Below, piece by piece: positions 51,840 through 63,889 of a stretch of DNA of 64,000 bases. The notes beneath the pieces were generated by a model. The model saw only the letters and a list, made by a program, of their open reading frames with translations. It did not search any database and was not told the origin of the DNA. The translations under genes and the position numbers were made by a program. Source of the DNA: Acanthococcus lagerstroemiae (taxonomy: Eukaryota > Arthropoda > Insecta > Hemiptera > Eriococcidae); assembly GCA_031841125.1 (NCBI GenBank), contig CM063109.1:28637538-28701537 (forward strand), written 5' to 3'. How positions within the stretch are numbered: position 1 is the first letter of the stretch; the number at the start of each line of letters is the position of its first letter.

Positions 51840-52680
51840 GCCAGCCAAAACTTTTTAAATAAAGAGCACCGATTTTGAATTCTTTTTATTACACAATGAT
51901 TCAACATCGAATACAAATCGTACACACATAAAAATTAAGTACAGATATGACCATTTCTGAATATATAAACATTTAAAAGGTAATATGATAAATTAAAAGA
52001 ACGATTAACAACTTTTAACAGAGATAGATATTCGTAGTCAACAACGTTCCTAACTAAACGTTCGGCGACATCACATCTTCGCAATTTCGACGTATAAACG
52101 CGACTCTAATTTTACTAAAAAAAATAAATAAATATTATTTGTTAATCATCCTTCCGGAGTATTCGCGCAACGTGGTTAAAATGTTATTGATTAACATCGA
52201 ATTATAAAAAACAAAAATTATACACATCGATACATACGTTTTCGTACACATAAAAAAGTTATTAGAATTTTTTTCGCTCCAGTTAAATGCGTTTCATGCA
52301 CGAAAAAAAACAACGTAAAAATCATTACGAGGTAAACCGAACAAAAAAAAGGAAGAAATCTTATAAAAGGCAAAAAATACAAATTAAATACGTATTTAAA
52401 AAAAAAAAAACCAACGTGTACAAATATAAGACAAAATATTTCAAAGGTTTTTAAAAAGTATACGAATAAAAAAACCTCACGAGAACTACTTATTTACAGC
52501 TACAAATTTCACTAAAATAAACACACGTAATTAGTTGTTCTCGTTAATGTTGTGATTTTTTTCCCTCTTGCTTTTTGTGTACATTAGTAGGTAGTACTGG
52601 AGTCTCGCGAAGAAAAAAATTAAAAAAGGACACGCAGACTAACGAATTCTTTTTTTATATTTTTTATTGTACTACTTAAA
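51840..52680. other. AT-rich, unique-looking, possible long UTR
   Basis: From about 51840 the sequence changes character: A-runs with scattered CGTACAC-type motifs and no visible transposons. The same texture returns at 57600-60170. This could be the 3' UTR or intron of an unrecognised host gene. No polyadenylation site can be assigned to a strand. Confidence 0.3.
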
Positions 52681-52689
52681 AGTTATACT

Positions 52690-53292
52690 CAGTATTGGCT
52701 AAATGATTGCGTGGAATGTAACGAGCATGAGAAATATTGCTGTACGTGTACACGTACTCGAGCAACGTATATAACGAATGGCTTTACGACTTTCGTCTTG
52801 TAAATGCTATTCGGCAATATAATCAACGTCCAGCGTACACGCTGAGTAATGAATTTTTCAATCGATATGGTGTGGCGGTCGATGGAGCGGAAACGCCGGC
52901 AAAGTCTCACACCCAAGGACACGAAGGCTCCACCAATCTTCAGCACGTCATCGACAACATCCGATATGCGGCTGATTAATGCACTCGACCAGGCTTCGGG
53001 TCAACGAGTAACCTACAGGTGCATCTCAAGACTGCGAAAAGTAGTACAGCTCAAGGCCAAACGATCAGGACATCAGGGCATCAGCAGCTTGAACTGCAAC
53101 CCAGTCTAGTGGTATCGACTCGAACATGCACTTCGCAAGGGAGAGTCTCGTACACCGAACATGATCGAGATTTCACGCCACGAGTATTTCCGGGAGCCTC
53201 GCCAACTGCAGCACAGGCACACTCAGTTCCATCAACGAAAAGCACGCCAGCTAGAGGAACAAGGGTAAAATATGGCACACAGGGGGAATAAC
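52690..53292. other. GC-richer coding-like island, unidentified
   Basis: Frames are open on both strands. On + are QSLTPKDTKAPPIFSTSST, LINALDQASGQRVTYRCIS (52849-53109) and HLKTAKSSTAQGQTIRTSG (53019-53291). On minus are EAWSSALISRISDVVDDVLK and IGGAFVSLGVRLCRRFRSID (about 52990-52870). The minus reading looks the most protein-like, but no domain is recognised. The GC content is well above the flanks. It may be a decayed retrotransposon gag/pol part or host exons. Confidence 0.25.
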
Positions 53293-54190
53293 CAATAACG
53301 AATGAGAAAATGGAAATGAAATAATTACAATTCTGACCAGCGACGATTCGCTGACGTTGACGAGGAAACCGAACAAGTGAATTCTGGAATGGCGAGTATT
53401 AATGTAGGGGCACCCTGAGTGGACGCGATGCAGTCGAGCTGGCTGAAAGTGGAAGGTAACATGTTGACGCCTTACAGGAGAGACCGTCTCGCCTCAGTAG
53501 TTGAGATCTGCGAATATATGAAACAGACTGACACGAGAGTAAGTCACCTACGAGGCGCGGCGACTGATCATTGCCTTCTCCCCTCGATGACTGAAGTAAA
53601 TCGCTTAATTTGGACTCCGCTGTTTCAACTAGACAGTTGAAGGTGGCTTTGGTAACTGGAGGCTGCGGAAGGGAGGAGACAAAGCGTTGTAGACGAGAAT
53701 AAGGAAGAAGTCCAACGTCTTTAGGTGTTGGAAGACGATACAGGGCCGTCGACCGGGCAGGTGACTCATTAGTGTCAGTGAGGAATGCAGAAACTCTCAA
53801 ATAGGAACTTGAATCCAAAGTGTAGCCAAAGGCTTTTCTTAATTCGACAGCGTTGTTGACTAGTTCGAGGGGCAGTTACCGGAAATCATCGGAGAGACGA
53901 GACGGAAAATAAAAAGGAACCGAGTATGTTGATATGTTCTTATACGACACAAGAATGGCATAACGATCAAGACGAAGTCTATATAGTTCTCGACTTGGCG
54001 CTACGAATCTGGAAATACTGATGACATAGCTCGCAATTCTTTGGACGTTACGAAATAGTTGACAAGACCTATTGCAGTAGTGGCGACAATCCAGAAGCAT
54101 GAAGGAGGAGGAAATTTTAATAGAAGTATACGAGCACTGTTGCAGCAGCGGAGGACAGTGGCCTAAATGAAGGAGTATGGGCATATAACC
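53293..54190. other. Second unidentified island next to the previous one
   Basis: A 139-codon minus frame (53399-53818) with VSAFLTDTNESPARSTALYR and SRLQRFVSSLPQPPVTKATF, and a shorter one at 53876-54184. No recognised domain. Composition is similar to 52690-53292, so both may be one degraded element. The end meets an A run at 54199. Confidence 0.25.
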
Positions 54191-54517
54191 TCCCCCACCG
54201 AAAAAAAAAAACGTTTCTTTCTCATTCAGTCAAAACTTTGATAAAATTACTAGACTTTTTTTTTTACTTATCGAGTTGAAATTTGATACAAACTTTTTTT
54301 AATTTCTCTCTTTTCTTTTAATTTCACTTGTTGATTACTAATTAAGCTGAAATTAAAAAAAAAATTGAATCTAGATATTTTTTTTTGCTGGTCAAGTCAA
54401 AATTTGAGGGAGATATGCTATGGACTCGCCATTATTTTGCGTAGTAAATTTTCACATATCTCCCCCTCTCAGAAGAACTAATGGACACTACTAGGCGAAA
54501 AAATGGGAATGAAGCAT

Positions 54518-54624
54518 TGTGTGGTGGGACGTATGGCGATGCACGCATGCCAAAGTGGCCCCTGAGACACCGCACCCCCGGCACTGGAAACTACCCTTTC
54601 GGCATCCCATCAGTACCGAGGGGA
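54518..54624 (+). repeat. ~105-bp SINE-like repeat, copy 5, with 13-bp TSD
   Basis: The best full copy: TGTGTGGTGGGACGTATGGC, GATGCACGCATGCCAAAGTG, GCCCCTGAGACACCGCACCC, CCGGCACTGGAAACTACCCT and CATCCCATCAGTACCGAGGG. It is flanked by GGGAATGAAGCAT (54505-54517) and GGGAATGAAACAT (54625-54637), a 13-bp duplication with one mismatch. No tRNA A or B box is obvious and there is no A tail. Confidence 0.85.
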
Positions 54625-55084
54625 GGGAATGAAACATGCTAGAAGAACTATCCCAGGGACGGAGGGGTAAGCTACATTCCCCAATAACAAAATCTTACGT
54701 TCAACAATCACCCAACTTCGGAGTTCCTGAACCAATAAGCGAGGAGAGAAAGACCCTCACTTTTTGATTCTGCGCTTGCAAAGATTTAAGGATAAGGGGG
54801 GGGGGATGTTAATAGCACTGAATACGAAACTTCAAGCCTGCCCACATTAAGGTGCCAGAATGAAAGAAACAAATAACAAGCAGCAATGCTGCATGACTCG
54901 GGTCGGTAAATGCTGCAATTCCTGTCGTCTGAATTCTGCAAAACATTAACGCATTCTATATTCATCAATAATAAACATCCTACAAAACTACGACAGAATC
55001 GTCATCCATATGACTACTTGATAATGTCTGAGTACTGAACAACTTGAAGATTGAAGAATAAATGAATAAATAAAAGTGATCGCA

Positions 55085-55118
55085 ATGAGGAGGTCTAGCC
55101 GACCCTAAAAAGCGAGAA
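55085..55118 (-). repeat. Dispersed GGGTCGGCTA repeat terminus, copy on minus strand
   Basis: On the minus strand reads TTTTTAGGGTCGGCTAGACC followed by TCCTCATTGCGATCA. Same family as 9471, 9843 and 51483. Weaker look-alikes are at 12230 (minus) and 49748 (plus). Confidence 0.5.
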
Positions 55119-55580
55119 AAATCGAATTTTTACCTGTTGGCAGAAAAGGGAAAGTTCACTCCATTTTTTTCTGCTGGCAACGAATTAGTTCATTTTTATG
55201 TTGCGAGTTGGAAATGATTTTTGCACTCCCACGTCTATTAGATGGAGGTCATTTTTGTGTAGTCTATAGTTGTAGTCCAGATGAGAAATCCCATAGGTGG
55301 TCCACATTAAGGCACTTTGATGAGAAATTGTACGTTCGTGTTCCCAAAGTTTACAAGTTTATTTTTGCTTACACGCGACTTTTTAGGGGGGGGGGGGGTG
55401 AGAGATGTTTGAACGCAAAGTTTGGAGCGACGCAGCCGACCAGAGAAAAGCGATGAGGTATCCGTCTCACATTCATTTTAAAATTGCGTACGTCCGAGCT
55501 CAGCGAGCAAGTAAAATTAAATTTTCTCAACCAACCAATCAAATTTCTTTGTTTAGCGGGAGACGAAGAGTCCAACTTCG

Positions 55581-55923
55581 AATAGACCTTTATCTGTTAG
55601 CAAAAATACCCGTTTTTGCGCCAACGAACATATTGACTCCCATAAGAAAACACGCGGAGCAATGATCATCATTAACCTGAGAATAAGAAATTTGTTAGAA
55701 ACTAAGGGTAAATATATTTATAATCCAGAAGGTTCTTAGCATTTGCTAATAAACTTCTGGTTTCTAACAAATTTCTTATTCTTAGGCAGTAACATAATAA
55801 TCTTTGCTCCGTGTGTTTTCTTATGGGAATCAATACGTTTGTTGGCGCAACAATGGGTACTTTTGCTAACAATAATCAAGTACTGTAACTCATTGTATGA
55901 CGTCGACTTGAAAAAGGTCTATT
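55581..55923. mobile_element. Hairpin MITE family B, complete copy
   Basis: Ends AATAGACC and GGTCTATT. The arms mirror each other through TTAGCAAAAATACCCGTTTT, CCCATAAGAAAACACGCGGA, AGCAATGATCATCATTA and AATAAGAAATTTGTTAGAAA. The loop is short and AT-rich. 343 bp, non-coding. Partial copies lie at 49303-49598 and 63890-64000. Confidence 0.9.
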
Positions 55924-57340
55924 CCCCTTTCATGGTTCAGAAATGAAACGACATTTCTTCACTGAACTTATCAATAAGCATAAGATCAACTGAAGATCTC
56001 ACAGAGCGGTGAATTTCTCCAAAAACGTACAATGAGTTTAAATTTTGCCAGACACTCAATTTCAAGTTTGTTAATTGCAAAATGTGAGTGGTCTAAAACC
56101 AATAATAATAATTTTCAAATATTATCAACTGATAGGAGTTTTTGTTTGGGGTGGAAGCACGGAAACTGAAAATTTTCGGGACAGACGTAATAAAGGAAGA
56201 ATAATGTTGCCTACTGGTGAATTAATGAAGTACACGTCCGAGGGCTGGAGAGGCGAGAGGTAAGACAAATTAAATTTTGTTCAATAAGACTCTTCTTCTG
56301 AAGTTTGAAGTGATAGTCGGTTAGTTAAAAAAAACACTAAAGAATGCCGAATAACAAAACGTTTTATTTGGTGTTTGTTCGTGAAAGGGAAGCAGATTTG
56401 AATTCCAAACAAATGGGTCAGTTTCGTTAATTAACCAAAAATTTAGTTTCACGTGTATGTAAAGAAGGAGGGGGGAGGCAGTTGAACTTAGTCAACGACA
56501 GAATGTGAAGACTGAACAGGCTGAGTGACATCTTCAATACATTGCGAAAATTTCAGGATCAAGAGAGTGAGCTGGAGTATTAGTCAAGTGTAATGCGTCT
56601 GAAGGAGGGGGAGGGGGAGGTTAAATCACCACCAAATATAAATTTCGAGTTACTTTTCCCGCACATTTTGAGCAGTTAGCCGCAAAATCTATTTAAATGG
56701 CATAAATATAGCGAAGAATATATCAATATGAACAGGAAAAATTATTTAATGTCCTAAAAACAGTAAAATATGCGCATATAATATTCCCCAAAAAAGGCGA
56801 AAATATGCTCAAAATATTCAGTAACACAATATGGGTATCAGAATGCAGGACTTTTCAAGCTGAATAATGATGACACCATGCCTATGGTCAAAAAATACAA
56901 ACACAAAAACTTAGTCCATCACAGACAAAGAAATCAACATAAGCCAATAACATAATTCAGAAGTACAACTTCACGTCCGCATTCGGATTTGAACCATGAA
57001 AAATGTAGGAGCGCTAATGTACAACCAGCCAGTTACTGTCATTTCATTTCCTATCGAATTTTCAGATGTTTTTACTGTTTTCCAGCAGAAAAGTAGAAAT
57101 ATTTCCGAAAAAGTTCTCTAAAATGGCCAAATATTCCTGAAATATGCCCAAAAACCCGAGGAAAATAATACAAATATGCATTTATATGCTTTTAATAGCA
57201 ACGTGTGTCAAAATATGTCCAATCAAGTTGGGTCCAATTGACTGCATATTACATGAATCATAAAGATATGATGGATATCCCCTATATGAATCAATAGGAA
57301 GAATATGTCGAAACAGAAAATAATTTTCCCTGAATATGAT
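55924..57340. other. AT-rich stretch, nothing recognised
   Basis: No TIR pair, tandem array or recognisable coding sequence. Repeated short strings CAAAATATG and AATATGCCC near 56760-57230 are only compositional. Confidence 0.4.
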
Positions 57341-57355
57341 TAAATCATTTAGGCG

Positions 57356-57560
57356 ATGCAAATCGATACGTCACTATCTACTGTAAGGTTGAAAGGTAAA
57401 ATGAAAAGTACTCTCACTTATCACGTGCCCATCACTAGTCGTATAAGAACACACTGCGAATCCGCGACCATGACCACCTTATCAAGTGCAGTAGAACTAA
57501 TCGCCACGATGGAAACCGTTACCGCACATTCTACTCGTTGACATTGATTACCTGGAATCG
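57356..57560. other. GC-richer island, possible exon, strand unclear
   Basis: In an otherwise AT-rich region, frames of 61 (+, containing HCESATMTTLSSAVELIATM) and 69 codons (minus, containing QCQRVECAVTVSIVAISST) overlap. On the minus strand ATTCCAG precedes the frame like a splice acceptor. The family is not recognised. Confidence 0.25.
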
Positions 57561-57599
57561 TTATACAGCCTTTGTTTTCGTTTAAAAAAAAAATGAGAA

Positions 57600-60170
57600 A
57601 AATAGAAAAATCTATTGCTAATTTGTTCAAACGCCGAATACAAATTCAAAACCGAAAAAAAAAATGGGAAAAAAGAACAAAACGCTCGCGTTTTGCCTTC
57701 GAAAATAACTAAAAATTTTCGCTGGCAACGACAGAGCAGTTAATTACAAATCTTTGGCAGGGTTCTGACCAATAACACTCGTCGAGTAAGTGCCTCGACC
57801 TTCGAAAAACGACCCAACCGAATTTACCACTTCAACGAGACGCCGTAAATTTGAATAGAATCTCATAAATCTCCAACCTCGTTAATAAGCGACCGACAAA
57901 TAAATTAGAAAAAAAAAAAAAAAGTACAAAATAAATCTCCGTTAGTAGAAAAAAAAATGACATTTACGAGTATAAATAAAAGAGAAAAAAAATCCGCAAA
58001 TATCGTTTATATTGCACTCGTTATTAATTTAGTATATAGAAACTGTACAGGTCAATATAATTCGAGAAAAAGGAAAATGCCAACAAAAAAAAAAGCAGCA
58101 TTAAACAAAATCTGGAAAAAAATGAGGAACGACGAACAGAAATTAACGAAATATTGTAAAAAATAATAAAGCTAAAAATAATAAAAACTAGGAATAATGA
58201 TTGTTTCGAGTAAAAATACGATTTAAAAAAATATCATGGTAAAAATGTGATCTATTTGCTGAGTCGAATCTTGAGTAATGTGTGCGCTATTGGATCACCC
58301 GGATTGAAATATCGAACCACCGAACCAGATTTTCGAATAGCAGATTAGACCGAAGGGGAAAAAAAGAAGCGAATGACGAAACTGTGAGTACAAGTATACA
58401 GTTATCACATTTCAAACAAAATCGTAATGTGCGATTGAAGACAACAACGGCACACCGAAATCACAATGAAAGATAATATACAAAACGAAATTCTATTGGC
58501 AGGCGAACATTTTTTTAAACGTTAAATGCGAAGATACGAGTAATATTCTAGGATACGATACATATACACGAATTCAATATTCGATACATAGTATACCTAA
58601 GGAATGAAAGATTAGGGGAAAAAAGAGCGCGAGAAAAAAAAAAGTAAAACGAAAAAACAATATCTGTTTATTGGTAAGTATTTATGGAATGTTTGTAAGT
58701 TAACTAGAGATTGAAATTTTAGAAATTTCCATGCTCGTATTAGTACACGTAATATACGCCGTATAAAAAAGTATCGTCTCGATATCGAGCCCGGATGAAT
58801 GAAATTTCGAATGAATAAAAATACATTGGCAGCGAGCTGGCTGACATGTGCGAACGTATCCAAAAATGCCTACTCGGTCGGCTACAAACAGTGTGGTGTT
58901 CAACATTCAACGACTCAGAGTACACACAAAATGGTCAATTAGTCTCATTACTTCCTTCTATCAGCGCGATAATTTAAAAACCCACCAAGCAACATGGATT
59001 CTGGCCAATCAAAAAAAAAACTGTAATTCGTTCCAATTTTTAGTCTTTTCACATTCCAATACCCTGCGAGCCTAATTCTACATCACTGAGCCCGGTAAAC
59101 AGGTCAAAGGTCATGTTATTCGACTTATTCACTTCTCCAGCCGAATTTTTGCAGCCCGTGCCAGCCACCTCCATCACAACCGCCAATCTATCAGTCGACC
59201 CCGCAAACATACGTCACACGAGCATCATTGTCAGAGACAGCGATACGAGCCTGTGGTTGAAATTACACGCAACGGAATAATCGTAACGAAAAATTAAAAA
59301 AACAAACTAAATTCAGTTCGACTCGAATCAATCCAATGCGATTAACAACGATACCCGTTTGGGTACCACGAGTGTGTTAAAAACCTATCTTTAAGAATGT
59401 ATTATGACTAGGATAGTAAAAAAATATAAATAAACATGTATTAATTAGATCGTTAAAATACACGGTCACCAAAATGGTACAAAAAAATGTATGAAAAACA
59501 AATTATACAGAAAGAAGCAAGAAATACGTTTGCCACGTACGGTACACATATCTTTTTACATAAAACAAAAACAAACAAAAAAAGGCTAACCGATAGAAAT
59601 GTACACGTTAAGTCAATATTGTGATACGCCGTATTCTATGTTCTGATAAAGAGAAACAAAAAATACATTTTAAAACACTTTTGGGCAATTCGAAGACATT
59701 CTTTGTACACGCACATATCAATTAAAAAAAAAGAAATTAAGAAGGAAATAACATATACACGAACTAATAATAAAAAAAAACGAACCTTCTCATTACAATA
59801 CATGAAATTTAAAGGGGGGAAATGTAATAAATAGAATATGACTAAAAAGGTGTTAAAATTTCAATATTACGAGTATTTATATATTATTATATGTCTCGAT
59901 AGAGTATCATCAACGGTTTCACTTCGTCGTGTATTGCTATTTATTAATATCGATAAATGGACGTTTTCGGCACGACGTCGAAAAAATTAAAAGGCGATCA
60001 CAGATACGTAGGATGCATTCGAGGGAAGGTAATTTTACTGCTTTTCAAAATATCATAATACTACAGCAATCGTAATTAAAATGCGGATAAAAACGAACGA
60101 TGTATAAAATTGACTGGTGAAATAAAACATAATAAAATCAGGTAAAATCGATATTTCAATGGCGAGCTAT
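57600..60170. other. AT-rich, A-run-laden, possible UTR or intron
   Basis: Same texture as 51840-52680. Short frames only. No transposon features are seen. A somewhat GC-richer patch at 58840-59250 has no clear frame. Confidence 0.3.
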
Positions 60171-60270
60171 ACCTATAATGTCTCGTCTCATTTCTCGCCA
60201 CACTGAAATGCCATTCTCCGACTCTGAAAAACACTTATTTTCGGTACGTTATTTCGAACGTATATTTCAG

Positions 60271-60330
60271 CTGAATTTCAACCATGCCACCATGCCCGAT
60301 CGAGAGATGTCTCCGGCGAGCAGCCTGACC
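60271..60330 (+). other. Candidate 60-bp in-frame exon
   Basis: Preceded by TATATTTCAG (strong acceptor) and followed by GTGAGG (donor). It is exactly 20 codons in phase 0: LNFNHATMPDREMSPASSLT. The island is GC-rich among AT-rich flanks and includes CACCATGCC, a Kozak-like start. The opposite strand also gives LLAGDISRSGMVAWLKFS and a stop, so the strand is not proved. The gene is not recognised. Confidence 0.3.
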
Positions 60331-60987
60331 GTGAGGGATTGTCGCGGAGTGATTTCTCTTGACCCATATTTAATCGGTCCAAAACAAAATCACCTACTAC
60401 TTGAAAGCTAAAGACGCCAAATGTGCTGTAAAAGGTTCTTTACCCTGTTCACATTTATGCGAAAGTTGCGTCGAAGATGTTACAAAAACTGTTGAAGATC
60501 AGAAAATATTTCTATGTATTTCAGACGGACCAAAGAAAACACCAAAACATGTTTAAGGCCCTTTTAACTCGCAAAAATGTATGTATAACGCAATTACACA
60601 GGTTCGCAATTTTTCTAGGTTTTGTGGGAGTAGGGTGGGGTGTGTGTGGGGGGGGGTAATAACGGTCACCTACTTTTCACAGATAGGAAGATAGGTAAAA
60701 TGTTCGAAGCAGTATGGAGAGTTCTCGGTGGTGGTACATTTCTACTCGTATTTTGGTGGCTCATCGTGTGATACATGAAGATTGTATGGCACACTTTCTA
60801 TTGAAAATAGTCTGTGGTTTCTTTTTTTTTTGGAGGGGGGGGGATGCAATTTTCTTGATAGAATTGAAAATAATAATTCACACATGAAAAAATCCATTCT
60901 AGTTGTCTACACTGTATCACGCGACTACAGGACAGGACGGTTTCGCTGTAGGCTGCACGATTTGTTATTAATCATTGATTGTGATTC

Positions 60988-61038
60988 GGTATCGATACGT
61001 ATCGATACTTTTGTGACAGGTATCGATAGTATCGATAT
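60988..61038. promoter_or_regulatory. Cluster of four TATCGATA octamers
   Basis: Four perfect copies of the palindromic octamer TATCGATA lie within 51 bp. TATCGATA is the DREF/BEAF-32-type element found at promoters and insulators of insect housekeeping genes. A transposon origin is an alternative. No adjacent gene is recognised. Confidence 0.45.
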
Positions 61039-61419
61039 TTGAGAGCACCCTATAGGCCAAAAAGGTGTCGCGATAGCTCCGCGAGAGAGCGGTATTGTAA
61101 TTTCTAATTTGTAAGCGTGTGTACCACTCTTTATTCTACAAAATGACAGGTGGCACGAAGTGGGACACTTTTGTTCCCTGACGAGCACATTTTTCAGGCT
61201 TTCCACCGGCAACACTGAGTGTGGACACAGAAGAATATGAGAATAGTAAGTTGGTGATAACACTATCATGTTCGTGTGAGAATTTTTTCGCTTTATATGG
61301 CAAATTATCACGTTTTCGAGTTTCGCTTCTAATTTATCTAATTTTTTTCATATTATACGGTAAGTACTAATGGAATACTTGATTATTAAAAAAACATTCA
61401 AAAGGTAGAGAAAGAAAAA

Positions 61420-61632
61420 GTGTCGACTTTCGAATGGTGCATGAGTTTTTATAAAATTTCAATTAAAGAACATAACTATCCTAACGTCACTCTTATCAGC
61501 TGTGGGGTAATTCCAATCAAAACAAACTTACGAATTTTTATACTTCAAATGGTTCGTAATTATATTTTTAAAAAAACTCAAAAAGGTAATTTGAGTGCAG
61601 ACCAATTACAAAACGCACTGAAAGCATATTAA
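61420..61632 (+). pseudogene. Possible pogo/psq-type HTH fragment
   Basis: From ATG at 61549 the frame reads MVRNYIFKKTQKGNLSADQL and QNALKAY before a stop. This resembles the start of the psq/CENP-B N-terminal HTH of pogo-like transposases and host proteins derived from them. The helix that should follow is absent: the sequence runs straight into the TIR of the element 61631-63000. It is therefore a truncated fragment or a first exon cut by insertion. Confidence 0.5.
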
Positions 61633-63000
61633 GTAACCTAGCCAATAATGGGCACCTCACCTATAATGGGCAATTTAGATTTCAGTTGTTTATTTTAAGA
61701 TTTCTAAACGCTAATTGGCAACACTGATTATGCCAGTTCATCTTTCCAATATAGTTGTCCTCATTGACTGCCCTAAAACCAGGCGCAAATCCAGAAGATC
61801 ATTTTGGGGAGGGAAATAATGGCAGAAGAAAAAGCTTCCCCCTTTTTCATAGATTCCCCGTCCCCCACAAATTTCCCCCATCCCTACAGATTCTTCTCCT
61901 TTCCTCCACAGATTTTTCCTTTTTTTGTTTTGGTTTTAGGGTGAAATTTCCCCCAGTCACCCCCTCCCCCAATGGATTCGCGCCTGCCTAAACCCAAAAA
62001 AGTTGAACCATTTTTATGATGATAATTTTTGTTTTAAAAAAAGGATGACTGTAGTCAAAGTTTTCTGTAGCCGTTAAAAATAATTAAGGAACGAAGGAAA
62101 TTTCTAGTTTCGATAAATTGAGTGCTAATGCAGATTTTATTACGCGGTAAGTAGCAGTGCACTTTATTGAAGTTATGCTTTGATATGCGATACAGGATTC
62201 ATGGGTAAATATAATGGATGCCTTCAGAATACAAGTGCCCATTATGGATTTATCAAAATTTGTCATCCGTCCAGTAATGTTCTGTGTATGCCCATTATTA
62301 GAAACAATCAAATACTATGCAAACTCCAGTAATGGGCACGTTGCTAATAATCATTGTTTTGGTCTCATCAGGACGTTATTTCTTTCACAGATGGCATTTA
62401 TAGAGCTTGCATGTGTTTATAATAAGGTAAGGTTGCCTAATATGGACCCCTCGATTATCTCCGATGTTCTTAGCGCTCTCTGGCCAGAAAAATATGTTGT
62501 ACAGTTCAAGTCACAGGTCAAATTCCAAAAGTAGCATCCCGCAAGCCAATAAAAAATTTAGTGGTGAAAAACGAAAACTGATAATCAAACTTTTTCCGGG
62601 TCTCATGTTTTCAGCTATAATTTTCAGAAACAAAAAAAAAAAAAAACAAAAAAAAAACCTAATATAAAATTTTTTAGATTAATATAAAGTGTAGTTCATT
62701 TCAAGCCCACTTATTAAAAATACATTTTTCTTTGTGTCCATTATTGGGTACCCATTACTGGATGTTCGAATATTTCAGTGCTCATTATTAGCCAAAATTA
62801 TGGTCGTCTTTAAGACCAATTTTGAACACTAATTTTTAGGTCTTTCCTCCCATTCAAAGACAAACTTACGAAGAATTTTATCCTTCATTCTGTAATTTTT
62901 GTCTCACGTTCGCAAGTTTCATCCAATAAAATAAAAATAAATAAAAAAAAAATTACGGGAAAAAATTGCTTAAGGTGCCCATTATTGGCTAGGTTACCTT
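61631..63000. mobile_element. 1.37-kb TIR element with CCAATAATGGGCAC ends
   Basis: The left end GTAACCTAGCCAATAATGGG and CACCT are mirrored by AGGTG and CCCATTATTGGCTAGGTTAC on the right. Subterminal motif copies (CCCATTATT or its inverse) recur at about 61665, 62238, 62290, 62330, 62742 and 62785. Short frames such as YNKVRLPNMDPSIISDVLS (62418-62474) do not match a known transposase. A small hAT sits inside. Confidence 0.8.
61780..61986. mobile_element. Small hAT MITE with near-perfect TSD
   Basis: Starts CAGGCGCAAATCCA and ends TGGATTCGCGCCTG. Flanking octamers are CCTAAAAC and CCTAAACC, with one difference. 207 bp, pyrimidine-rich, non-coding. Confidence 0.88.
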
Positions 63001-63889
63001 TTGTGGTCATCAATATCAATCCGAATGAATAAAATATGTTTTCTAGCAATTTTGTAACGTTTATTCATGCGCTGATTTAAAAAATATATGTATATTAAAT
63101 ATAAAAATTGTTGACTGGTATTACCTCACCAGCGGAGCAATCCCGGTCAAATGTTTAGTTTTATTTTTTAACTCGTAACTTATTACCAAAATTGTATAAT
63201 TCAGGAAGTGACCAAATCATTTGAAAGTAGACAGTTCAGGGTGTCTGACGGCGCAAACAGAAACTAGTGATGCAATTTTTATAACAACCATTCTCCCTTA
63301 AGTGACCGCGATTACCCCCTTACCCTACAGCGTGTAGCCTGCATTAGGGATGAGATTGTATTTCGAGACAAATTAAAGAAGAGGCTGGAGAAACTAGCCC
63401 CTCAGATACGGTTGTCCGTTGGTAACCAGTCATGCAGAAAAACTCGGGGCATCAGTCGGCAAAAACCTCCCAATTTTCCGACTTCCTGCTCGTATTGTTT
63501 TTGAAAATTTCTTAATTTCCACCAGTAGACAAAATCCCCCCCCCCTCGCTAATCAATCATAACGTTGTTCATATGGGCTAAATTCGAATTTTGCAGTTGA
63601 AGAAAATCAGAACTTCCCTCTCCTCAAATTACAGAAGGCGATCAAGACGTTCGAAAATTTCGAGCAGTTGTTCGTAGGCAGCGGAACCGAGAGGAGAGGT
63701 AACATAACCCCCATAGAATGTTCAAGAAATACGAAATAAGGCGCATGTCTTGAATTCTTAGGTCTTATTTCAAGATTTTTGGTCAAGAAGATCCAAGATT
63801 GAAACGTACGAAACAAAAACAAAACAAACAAACAGATTTTTTCCAACATCTAAATTATGTCCCAAGAAAAGTTGTTCTGCTGCGGCTGA
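63001..63889. other. Non-coding, nothing recognised
   Basis: No repeat partner in the window and no recognisable coding frame. A C run lies at 63537-63545. Confidence 0.4.
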
